From: Cephalopachus bancanus
Taxonomy: Eukaryota > Chordata > Mammalia > Primates > Tarsiidae
Assembly: GCA_027257055.1 (NCBI GenBank)
Contig: JAPVLO010000138.1
Location: 3,162,001 to 3,226,000 of the forward strand
Direction of reading: 5' to 3'
DNA: 64,000 nucleotides
This document shows positions 54,965 to 64,000 of this stretch, in pieces. The position numbers and the translations under genes are program-made. How positions within the stretch are numbered: the first letter of the stretch is position 1; each line of letters begins with the position of its first letter. The notes under the pieces were generated by a model that searched no databases, was not told the DNA's origin, and was given only the letters and a program-made list of their open reading frames with translations.

Positions 54965-55225
54965 AAATAGCGAATGCTTATTTAGCACCTATAGCATACC
55001 ACACCTACACTGTGCTAACTGTCTCAGACTATCTCATTTTATCTTCACCATTAGTAGGTAGTTAGGAGGATCTGCTAGGTTAAACATAATTCCATTTTCT
55101 TTCGATAAGGAAATTGAGGCCTTGTCCCAGTTTACACAACTAGGAAGTGACTGATCCAGGATGTGGATCCAAGCAGTCTGATTTAAGAGCCCACACACTT
55201 AACCACTGACTCTATTGCCAATGAG
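54965..55225 (-). mobile_element. Near full-length MIR, antisense
   Basis: GCGAATGCTTATTTAGCACC, GTGCTAACTGTCTCAGACTA, TCATTTTATCTTCACCATTA, GGAAATTGAGGCCTTGTCC, GCAGTCTGATTTAAGAGCCC and ACTTAACCACTGACTCTATT give the whole MIR in reverse, about 260 bp. One of the best preserved MIRs in the window. Confidence 0.8.
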
Positions 55226-57574
55226 GTTAAAATAGAAATAAATCAAACTATACAAGACAGTTGGAAAAATTGGAGGGTATGGTCAGAAGGCAGAACATTA
55301 ATGTTCATGATGCCAGGGACAGAACAGCTTTGGATGATTTAAAATCTAAGGGAAGTAGAGTTGCAGTGAATATAATTAGTTGAAGCCAATTAGTAACTTA
55401 GTCAGAATTTTTGTCATTCATATTTATGAACATTAAGGTCGCCCATGATATTAGACGAACTGGAGATGGAGGATAAGACTATTAACACTTTATTTTTGCA
55501 CCTTATTGGTCACACTGCATGGCTTTCTCAGGTCTTAAGGAGAATCCAAGCAGTTGCAAAACCCTAACATTGGACACCTCATTTTATTAGTAAGGGAAGG
55601 TTCACAGGTCCTCAACATCCCAGCAGACAACCTAATAAATGGATATTCTCGCTTTTCTGGAGTTCATTACTTGTTATTACTCTCAAGTAATCTGGATCTC
55701 AGTCACATATTCCCTCCTAAGGACAGATCTTGCTGTTATTGTTTGGTACTTCGTTTTTATACATTGACCATCTTGGTTTATTTCGTCAGTATTTCACCAG
55801 TGATAAAGAACTCCAATACCTTCTAGGAGTAAGGTCACCTGAAGTTTCTAGAAAAAATTCACCGGAATAAGTATATATCCAAAGCCTGTGGAATCCTAAA
55901 GTTTCTTGGATGTTGATTGCATATTTACATGGTAGTCTCTGGGGGAATCAGCTCTCTAATGCCAGTTTCACTCAGGAAAGCATTGTACTATTACTACACT
56001 TAAAGAACATATCCTTTTAAGAAGCTTATTATTTCAATCAATTTTTTGATGAAGATTGAAGAAAAAAGATGGTGTCAATTTCAGGCTATGGAAAGAGATC
56101 ATTGCTGATTCTATGCTGTACTCAATGGTATCATAATGTGAAAATCGGTCCAAAAGTTATAGCATTTTGGCAATATTCTCTTTCTTCTGATTTTGTTTAG
56201 TGTGGGTTTCCTGCTCTATGGCATTTGGTCCTCAGTGGAGGATTTTAAACTCCAGCGCTTTGAGGTCCCACAGACCCACAGACCTGTGCCAGGCTGTGGA
56301 TTTTTATTTTGGGGCCAGCTCCAGGATTAAAATGCTTGAGCGCACCACACTGACAAGGCAGCACTGGCATTCCAGTTCAGTCAGTTTGTGTAACGGTCAA
56401 GCCATGGTTGTATGTGGGTATTGTGCTGTCATCGTGTCCTGGAGTAGGTTGACTGGAAACCAGATGAGGCCATGAAGGCATAAAATCAACCTATGCGGCA
56501 AATTAGGAAAGAAAAATTTATTTTTCTAAAAGAGATTTAAGGTTTTCCATGTCAGCAAGTCCTGAAGTTTGGTTTGCAAATGAGTCTTGAAGTTGAAAAC
56601 AAACTAGTGTATATCCTCAAGCTGTAATTCTGTGTCCTCCAGCACATTTATATTTTAGCAGAGGATGAATGTGTACAGGGTAATTTTACTTGGAGTGCTA
56701 AAGTGATCACCAATTCCCAGGACTAAGAAAGAAAAATAGGCAGTGGTTCTATTGAAGGAGCGAGGGGGAAGAAACAGCAAAGGCAGGGTGAGGTGTATAA
56801 TTAGAGCTGACACAAAGAACAAGGAAATCTTTTTTTTAAAAAAATAGGGGCATGACCAATACTGTAAGTTGAAATGTTCTTTTCAGAAACTTATTTTATG
56901 TTTAAGCCTGTCCCCTCGTCATCAAGAGGAACTTCCCAATGTATAGAAACAGAAAAGGAAATGAAGGTGAAAAAGAATAGTCAAGTAGCTCCTGGAGAAA
57001 CTGAGGCTTCTTTTGCAAAGGTCATTCTCAGAGCAAGCCTTGATCCTGGGTGAGGCATTAGATATCTCAGGCTGAAGTTCAGAAGGTGTCACAGGGACAG
57101 ACAGGGAGAGGAGAAAGGATGCCATGAAGAGAGTGCTGAATGGAGTAGGGTGGCACGTGCTGAGTTTTATTTTTTGTGCCGTATTGCCCAGCAGTGCTTG
57201 TAAGTAAATTATTTTCAAAGCTATTGAAGATAAGAACACAAAAAGAAGGTCTGAGGGTGCTCCACGATGCAAATTTACATTTTCTTTGCAGTCAGAGATC
57301 TATGTTTTCAAAATTGGTCTTTAATTTTCTTGAAGACACTGCTGAAAACAGATCTCTAAGTTTAAACAGGTTAATGCAAACCTTTCACACCAACCAAATG
57401 CACACTACCCTTTTCCACTCTCAGGAATAATCCATTTGAACATTAATGACACAAATCATTTTTGTGTTATCTAAATAATTTGTTTTGTTCTTTGGGCATA
57501 TGAGCCAGTGCTAATTTGCAATGGCTGGTTGGCTAAACCTTATTTAAATAGCATTTATTAAAAATTCAAGTCAT
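55226..57574. other. No gene recognised
   Basis: About 2.3 kb. The frames at 55554-55826, 56200-56475, 56922-57272 (minus, 116 residues) and 57176-57430 lack recognisable domains, and none is bounded by convincing splice sites. No repeat family recognised. Confidence 0.4.
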
Positions 57575-57798
57575 CCAGCCGGGCAACATAGCAAGACCTT
57601 GACTCTACAAGTAATAAATGAATTAGGCAGCTGTAGTGACACACACCTGTAGTCCTAGCTATTCAGGAGGCTGAGGAGGGAGGATCACCTGAGCCCAGGA
57701 GGTGGAGGCTGCATTGAGCTGTGATCGTGTCACTATATTTCAGCTTTAGTGACAGAGTGAGACCCTGACTCAAAACAAAACAAAACAAATAAAATAAA
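57575..57798 (+). mobile_element. 5'-truncated AluJ
   Basis: Begins at CCAGCCGGGCAACATAGCAA within the left monomer; linker ACAAGTAATAAATGAATTAG, GGAGGATCACCTGAGCCCAG, and a CAAAACAAAACAAAACAAAT tail. Diverged AluJ. Confidence 0.88.
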
Positions 57799-58149
57799 CA
57801 TGCAGTTCTTTTGACTAATGGTAAGATGATAGTATATATTTCTCAAGTAAACAGATTTGTTTCCAGGAATTTGAGTGATGGAAGAAATGACCTTTAAACC
57901 TGGCTTATAAGTAGTAGGGAGTATTCTGTGGTGAAAATGCATATACATACATTTTGGAGAGTATAAATCTCTGAAAAATTACAGGGAGCAGAAAGTCTGA
58001 GCTAGACAATGTAAACTTCAGATGATATTATTGACTTTTTCTCTTCTAAGCAAACCAGTTTTATAATGTAGGTTTCGAAGAATTCTAAAGAATGAGTTTC
58101 ATTGCTAGCACTGTTTCCAGCCAAACTGCGATATTTTTACTGTCTTTCA
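57799..58149. other. No gene recognised
   Basis: Nothing assignable; the minus frame 57733-57948 partly translates the Alu tail. Confidence 0.4.
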
Positions 58150-58439
58150 GTTAATGACCATTCGTTGAGGGCCTACTAGCTGCTGAATTCTTTTTGGCAC
58201 TGACGATACAACATTGACAAGACATAGTGTCTGCTTTCAAGGAGGTGACATTCTTACTGGAAAAGACAGACAATAAAAATTTTAAAAAGAATTATATATT
58301 AAATAGTGATGAATTCAAAGAAGAAAATAAAATAGGAAAGTTTACTGGAGCATGATTGAAATTTAGATTGTTTGAGAAAAGACTACCTGAAGAGACTGTA
58401 TTTAAATTGGGGTTTCAATGGCAAAAAGACAGGCAAATT

Positions 58440-58453
58440 AAGATTTGAAGGAA
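58440..58453. repeat. TSD of L1 tail, left copy
   Basis: AAGATTTGAAGGAA, identical to 58737-58750. Confidence 0.95.
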
Positions 58454-58736
58454 ACAACATGGATGGATTTGGAATCGATCATACTCAGTGATCTATCACA
58501 GAAACAAAGAGCAGAGTACCATATGTTCTCACTCATAAGTGGACCTTGAACAATTATAATACTATAAGAAATTGTTTGTCAGTAATGGGAAACTGTCAGG
58601 GGAGGGGGGATGGATTGGCAGTTGAGGGAAACTGCTAGGGGAGGGAGGGGCATACCTCATCAACAAGGGTACCTGCATAATCAATGTTTATATACCTAAC
58701 CCTGAATTGTACCCATATCTTTATAATTAAAAAGAA
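58454..58736 (+). mobile_element. 5'-truncated L1 3' end with perfect TSD
   Basis: ACAACATGGATGGATTTGGA, ATGTTCTCACTCATAAGTGG, GGGAGGGAGGGGCATACCTC, TATATACCTAACCCTGAATT, then TAATTAAAAAGAAA. Only the last part of ORF2 and the 3' UTR inserted. The tail wording (ATACCTAACCC, AATTGTACCC) is shared with the L1 at 42719, pointing to one lineage-specific L1 group. The ancient repeat on either side rejoins across it. Confidence 0.93.
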
Positions 58737-58750
58737 AAGATTTGAAGGAA
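58737..58750. repeat. TSD of L1 tail, right copy
   Basis: AAGATTTGAAGGAA; see 58440-58453. Confidence 0.95.
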
Positions 58751-59500
58751 GAAGTAGCAGTAATAATTGAACAAGTCTTCAATCAAGAACAAGCCTGGCA
58801 TTTAAGAAGCAAACAAAAAACTCCTATAGGTTTAAGCAATTAGGAAACTTTTTCACTCATGTAACTAGAACTGCAAAAACAAACAAACAGACAAACAAAC
58901 AGTTACCATGATGGTTTCATCATGTCATTAGAACGTAGAATTCATTTCTTCTTTCGTTTTCTTTTCCAATGTGTTTGCATTGACCTGTGATCTGTACCAC
59001 ACACAGATCACAAAGGGCAGCTCACTCTGTGGCTGTGGGATGAATGCTGGGTAATGAACACATGTTTCTCGTTCAAGTTTAGAGGGCAAGAAAGTTGATT
59101 CCCGAAATTCTCTTAGGACAGGAGAGCTCTCACAAGCTCTGTAAATCTCTCCTCACATGTTACCAAAATCTTCCTAATGATCCAACTGAATTACTTTTTG
59201 ATGAGGGGAATAGAATCACTCTCAGGTAAATCAGACCAACTTCTGGAGAAGGATCCCCATATGCCCCATATTTCTGAGACACAGGCAAAGGGCAAAAAGA
59301 AGGATTTTTTTTGAGCAAAGATTGGGGAAATTGTTGGTTAGGCAACCTGCTGATTGTTGGATACAGCTACCATGGCTATAGCATAGTGAACAAAGAGGAG
59401 AGTGGAAATAATTTAGGCAGTTAGATTATGCAGAGTCCTTTAGGATAATTGAGTTTGCATTCTATTCTAGTTGAAGAAAAAATAAATTTTTGAATTCTTA

Positions 59501-60805
59501 AGCTCACATGTGTGTGCATGTGGGTGGGTGGTATGACACATTCAGGCAATTTTTCCTGCAGAAAACAATGACGGGAACTGGAAAATTATCAAAACAGTAA
59601 TTTGAAGGCACTGGAAAATGCCCCAAGGCAGATAAAGACTTAAGAAGGGTTTACGGGTGAAATATTGCTACTGCAGCAAGTAGGAATTGCCACTTTGTGA
59701 CTCTTTTTTGCAAAATCCCAGCAAAAATAACTCAGCTTCAGTGCCGAAGACTCACTGAAACCTTCGAAGAAAATTCTAGAAGCAAGAGCAGCCCCAAAGG
59801 GCTGAAATACAAAATATCTGAGTATAAGTTTTGCCAAATCTCTCTATGACCCCAGGGAGTTTGGTGAAAAGCAGGGAGAAGGTAGTGGTGAGTCTGCTCG
59901 TGAAAGACAGAATTGTTTCTGGTGAGATATTGGAGTTCGTTGTGTCTTTGATTGAGTGCATTTTCCAGTCCACACACAGATTAGGTGGCAGAAAATAGAG
60001 CCTTATTAGCTTGATTTGTCAGAAGGCAGAATCCTGGCATAGACAAGCACGTGAAAATTTGCAGGGGGGCCTAGAGAAAAGAAACCACCAAAAGGATGAG
60101 CCCCTAAATCTGAATGTAAATTCAGCTAAAGTCCTTGGCAGATTCCTAAACAAAACAGGCATGGGCGGGCCACCAGGGGGCTAGGCTGAAAAAACAGCAA
60201 CTGGAAGCCAAGAGCACTTGGCAGTGACATTAGCTTCTTCACACCATGGAGGAGACATATTTCAGTTTGGGTCCAGGCAAGTAAGTCACATACTAGAACC
60301 AAAACCTAACAATCCCGAGAAGAATAAAGGAGATGTCAGTGTCAGTGTAGTATTTTATATTTATGTGATCCTAAATAACAGAGAAGGAATTATCTAAAAG
60401 AAAATGATATTTATTTAGAATGGGCATTGCAAGGGGAATACATGAGCCATAGTAAACTACATGTAAAGAGAGACAAAGATTTTTAAAGAAAAAAAAAGAG
60501 AATTATGCAATTGTTCTGAAATAATTATCTATGGCTACAAGGATCGGTGACAAGGGTTACATCATTCCAAAGTTGGACAGGCAATGACTGGACAGATGTT
60601 CTTACAGGAATAATTTTTGTGTAGGATTGCAGTGATCTCTGTGCAAATTTGTGTTCTTTGTACAGCCTTTTGTAATACTTTTTGTTATCAGATATTCATA
60701 CACAAGAATTCTCCCTTCACCTTCTCCCCTAAGTCTCTTTTGCAGGTGTTTTGTTTTGCTTTTTGATACAAGTGACTGTATTTTATTTCTGATAAACTTC
60801 AAATC
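59501..60805. other. No gene recognised
   Basis: Overlapping minus-strand frames at 59640-59837, 59738-59977 and 59776-59973 share no family and lack gene structure. No repeat recognised. Confidence 0.4.
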
Positions 60806-61185
60806 AGTTATGGGTTAAATGTTTGTGTTCCCCCAATTCATATGTTGAAGTCCTAACCCCCAACATGGCTGCATTTGGAGATGTAAAGAATTAGTTCTAA
60901 AAATCTAATTAAATTTAAATGAGGTCATAAAAATGGGACCCCAATTCACTAGTATTATTGTCAATATAAGAAGAGACAACAGATAATTAATATTCTCTAT
61001 CTTCTTGCACACACTTAGAGAAAAGGCCACATGAAGCCATAGTGAGAAGGCCATCTGTAAGCCAGGAAGAAAGCCCTCACCAAACACTGAATAGGCCAGC
61101 ACTTTATCTTTGACTTCCAGACTACAGAGTTGAGAAAAATAAGTTTCTGTTGTTTGTTTGACAGCCTGAGCATACTATCTGTCAT
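60806..61185 (+). mobile_element. MLT1A-like MaLR LTR
   Basis: TATGGGTTAAATGTTTGTGT, CATATGTTGAAGTCCTAACC, CAACATGGCTGCATTTGGAG, GAAGGCCATCTGTAAGCCAG, GAAAGCCCTCACCAAACACT, TAAGTTTCTGTTGTTTG give nearly the whole MLT1A LTR. No internal region is recognised next to it. Confidence 0.85.
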
Positions 61186-61892
61186 AAGTTTGCAACATAA
61201 AAGGACTAGCCACAGAAATAAATGGAAAAATGTGATGCATATGCAGGAAGAAATTCATCAACACAAACTGATTGCAAGTGAGTCAGAATGTAAAATTATC
61301 ACAGATTTCAAAGTGGTTATTATCAGTATTCAATTAGTTTTGAAAAATCCATTCAAAGATAGAAGAGAAATGTGTTATTACTGAGTAAATGATAAATTTT
61401 TACAGAATAATGGAAACTGAAAATAAACAAATAGAAATTCTAAAATTGAAAATTACAATAACTAAAGACAACAATTTGATAGATGGGTTTAAATGTAGTT
61501 TGAAGATGGCTGAGAAGAAATAAGTTAACTTGAAGATAACTCAATAACCAACCAAAGGGAAGAAACAAAAATAGACTGAAGAAAAATGAACAAAGCTTCC
61601 TCAGAGACTGGTGGAAAATATCTGGTTCAACACCTGTAATTGGAGTCAAGAAGAAACAAAAAAGAAAGGGACAGGAAAAAAATATTTTCAGAGATGATAG
61701 AAGAAAGCTTCTGATATTTGAGTATAAACATTAACTTATAGATACAAGAGGCTCATTGATTCCCAAATTAGAAAGTAAATAAAGCTTCATCTACATCTAT
61801 CATAGTTAAAAAGTTTAAAATCAAGATTAAAGAGAAAATTCTGAAAGAAACAAGAGGAAAATAAGTCACTATTATACAGGAGACTATGATAA

Positions 61893-61905
61893 AATTATAA
61901 GTTGT
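61893..61905. repeat. TSD of Alu, left copy
   Basis: AATTATAAGTTGT, matching AATTGTAAGTTGT at 62193-62205 at 12 of 13. Confidence 0.9.
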
Positions 61906-62192
61906 AGCTGGGCTCGATGGCTCAGCCTGTAATCCCATGCCTTTGGGAGGCTGAGGTGAGTGGATTGCCTGAGCCCGCGGGTTCGAGACCCACCTGGGCA
62001 ACTTGGTGAGACCTCATCTTTCCAATAAATCAAAAATAGCTGGGTGTGGTAGCATACGCCTGTAGTTCCAGCAATTCGGAAGGCTGAGGCGGAAGGATCG
62101 TCGGAGCCCAGCAGGTCGAGGCTGTGGTGGCCAGGAGCGGCCACTGCACTCCAGTCTGGGCGACAGAGTGAGACTCTAACTCAAAAAAAAAA
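61906..62192 (+). mobile_element. Young tarsier Alu nested in L1M
   Basis: In sense: GCTGGGCTCGATGGCTCAGC, GAGGTGAGTGGATTGCCTGA, CGCGGGTTCGAGACCCACCT, CAATAAATCAAAAATAGCTG, AGGATCGTCGGAGCCCAGCA, GGCCAGGAGCGGCCACTGCA, A12 tail. Note GGCTCAGCCTGTAATCC where AluS/Y has GGCTCACGCCTGTAATCC. The six-base segment deleted at 47101 and 51743 is present. The minus frames 61768-62001 and 61884-62144 are its translations. Confidence 0.95.
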
Positions 62193-62205
62193 AATTGTAA
62201 GTTGT
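62193..62205. repeat. TSD of Alu, right copy
   Basis: AATTGTAAGTTGT; see 61893-61905. Confidence 0.9.
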
Positions 62206-64000
62206 TTTCTTATCAGAAATAATAGAAGATATTAAAATGGCATACTCAAAGTGCTGAAAAACAACATCAACTAAAAGTCAACTAAGATTTCTATATCCAG
62301 CCATGCTGTCTCTCATAAATGATTTTCCAGTCAATAGCATTTAAGATAGTTTATTGCCACTACTAAAGACCTTCATTCTAAAAAGTAATAAACCAAGAAG
62401 AAAGGAGTATAAAGGGCCAGGTATTGTAAATAATTATAAATATGTAAGTAGATAATTTATAGCTCTCTTTTACTTCCTAGTTTCTTTAAAAGATCTATGA
62501 CTATGCAAATCAAAATGTATAATACTATATTGTTAGGTTTATAACATATACTATATACTGAGATATTATATATGTCACTTATAGTATGAAGGGTAGGGGT
62601 GTTAAATGAAACTACTCAATGCTACAATTTCCTATATATTACCAAAATGTCAATGTTTAAGTAGATTGAAATAATGGGAATATTAGTGTTTAAATCCTAG
62701 AGCAATCATTTTAAATGTGAAGAAACTTACCTAACAAAAGAAAAATTAAATTGTATAACAAAAAATTTCTTTCACACAAAAGAAGACAGAAAGAAAAAAA
62801 CAAAGAAATAAAATATAAGTGAGGCAAACAAATAATGAATAGCAAAAAGGCAGGTATAAATCCAAGTATGTTGGCTATCACATTAAATGTAAACAAACAT
62901 CTACCAATAGAAACTGTCATACTAGATATAGAAGCAAGATCCACATACATCTTGCCTACAAGAGATGCATTTTAAGTATAAGTATGTTGAAAATAAAAGG
63001 AGGGAGAAAGCATAATGTGCCAGTGGCCAGCACATGAAAGCTGGAGTGGCTGTAATAACATCTGATTAAACAGATTAAACACAAGGTTTTTACTAGAGAC
63101 AGAGGTAGACATTTCTTAGCAATAAAACGCTTAATACAAAAGGAAGATATAACAATTATAAATATGAATTCATCTAATTACAAACTTCCAAAATACTTGA
63201 AGAAAAGCTTAAAGAGACTTGCAAAGATAATAGATAAGTTAAGAATTGCATTTTGAAATTAGATTATTCCTCAATAATTGCAGGCTAAGTTTGAAGAAAT
63301 TCAGTAAAGTGAAGAATTAAACATTACTCTTATATAATTTGACCTAATTGTTATTTATTAAATACTCTAACCAACAACAAAATACATTTCTTTTCTTAAG
63401 TAATGGAGCATTTGGCAAATCAGACCATATTCTGGGCAGTTAAGCAATATATCAATTCATTAAAAAAACTGAAGTCACTGGAAGTATGTTCTCTATTCAC
63501 AATGGAATTAAGTTAAAAATTAGTAATAAAGATATCTGGAAATTTTCTATACATTTGAGAGTAACCCATAAATTCAAGAAGAAATAAAAAATGAAAAAAA
63601 GTTTTGAACTGAATACAATTTTAAAACACAACATATCCAATTTTGTAAGTTGCAGTGCTATTTAGAGAGAAATTTGTAACAGTAAATTGTTCCCTCACAA
63701 AAGCAGAAAGATTAAAAGTAAAAAACTTCCACCTTAAGAGGCTAGAAAAATATAGCAAAATAAATCTAATGTAAGTAAAAAAAGGAAATAATGAATGTAA
63801 TAGTAGAGACTACTAAAGTAAACATCTAAAAAATGAATAAATAGAGAAATTCAAAGAAATCAAAACAATTCTTTTCAAAGATAAAAAAGTTAAACTGTAG
63901 CTTGACCAAACAAAAATTGTAAAACACCAATTATCAACATGAAAATGAAAGATGAGATATCCTACAAAAACCATTTTTAAAAGATGAAAGACTATAATGA

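Larger units (their letters stand above)
58150..59500 (+). repeat. Unnamed ancient repeat, split by L1
   Basis: Head CATTCGTTGAGGGCCTACTA, ACAACATTGACAAGACATAG, TTCTTACTGGAAAAGACAGA, AGGAAAGTTTACTGGAGC; after the L1 at 58454-58736 it continues with GAACAAGCCTGGCATTTAAG and, near 59440, AGAGTCCTTTAGGATAATTG. Same family as 29000-31275. The right limit is uncertain, and 58850-59380 may contain unrelated DNA, including a (CAAA)n-like tract at 58875-58903. Confidence 0.45.
61186..64000 (+). mobile_element. Old L1M: ORF1 and start of ORF2, runs off window
   Basis: ORF1-type sequence (AGTCAGAATGTAAAATTATC, GAAATTCTAAAATTGAAAAT, AGAAAATTCTGAAAGAAACA, TATTAAAATGGCATACTCAA, AAGATTTCTATATCCAGCC), an inter-ORF part, then ORF2: GCTATCACATTAAATGTAAA, CATCTTGCCTACAAGAGATG, CTGGAGTGGCTGTAATAACA, CACAATGGAATTAAGTTAAA, ATTTAGAGAGAAATTTGTAA. 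Frames are broken throughout. The element continues beyond 64000. It holds the Alu at 61906. Confidence 0.8.

Noticed and set aside
56922..57272. 116-residue minus-strand frame, considered as a small gene
   Set aside because: No domain, no plausible exon structure, and a hydrophobic/serine composition typical of chance frames in AT-rich DNA.
1..64000. Nuclear mitochondrial insertion, reported for tarsier
   Set aside because: No stretch with mitochondrial gene order, tRNA clusters or cytochrome-like frames was seen.
1..64000. tRNA, snRNA or rRNA genes or retropseudogenes
   Set aside because: No cloverleaf with A and B boxes and no U1-U6-like or rRNA sequence was recognised by eye; the 7SL-like sequence here is all Alu.

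Overview
This is a stretch of primate nuclear DNA with no supportable protein-coding gene. It is AT-rich, poor in CpG and crowded with interspersed repeats, as expected of an intergenic or deep intronic gene-poor region. No open frame looks like a host exon. The longer frames lie in dead transposons (mariner, Tigger1, L1) or on Alu copies, and no RNA gene, CpG island or CRISPR array is visible. Dimeric Alu elements show it is a primate. The younger Alu copies are not the AluS/AluY of monkeys and apes; they carry their own variants. Two short insertions (18303-18375 and 36958-37039) are poly(A)-tailed, flanked by target-site duplications (TSDs), and made of the R/polyadenylation region of a retroviral-type LTR. 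They match what I recall as TINEs (Tarsius interspersed elements) from the Philippine tarsier genome report. My best inference is therefore a tarsier (Carlito/Tarsius).

Layout. 1-7.4 kb: old AluJ, an MST-type MaLR LTR, an L2 remnant, a TCTA microsatellite and an old L1 3' end. 7.4-8.8 kb: an Alu monomer abutting an L1 with a 5' inversion and a perfect 11-bp TSD. 8.8-14.7 kb: MIR remnants and two tarsier-type Alus. 14.7-18.6 kb: two mariners around an MLT1 LTR and an L1; the second mariner carries a nested TINE. 18.6-32 kb: mostly unique DNA, with a right-monomer-only Alu, an Alu, a MER3-like hAT, and several copies of an ancient repeat I cannot name, one broken by an L1M 5' part. 32-42 kb: an L1 holding an AluJ, the second TINE, and a full-length Tigger1 interrupted by an Alu. 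42.7-43.8 kb: a second 5'-inverted L1 with a large internal deletion. 44-54.4 kb: the most rearranged part. It holds Alus of different ages, a split MST LTR, a roughly 95% identical inverted repeat of L1 ORF2 sequence, and a TSD-bounded mini-L1 that keeps its 5' UTR and 3' tail but lost both ORFs, sitting in the 5' part of an older L1. 54.4-64 kb: a MIR, old repeats, a young L1 tail with a perfect 14-bp TSD, an MLT1 LTR, and an L1M running off the window end.

No genes act together here. What can be read is the order of insertions: ancient MIR, L2, L1M and MLT1; then Tigger1, MaLR and AluJ; then mariners, lineage-specific L1, TINEs and successive Alu subfamilies. Nesting and TSDs fix the relative order at several sites. 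Family names are from memory of consensus sequences and were not checked by a search.
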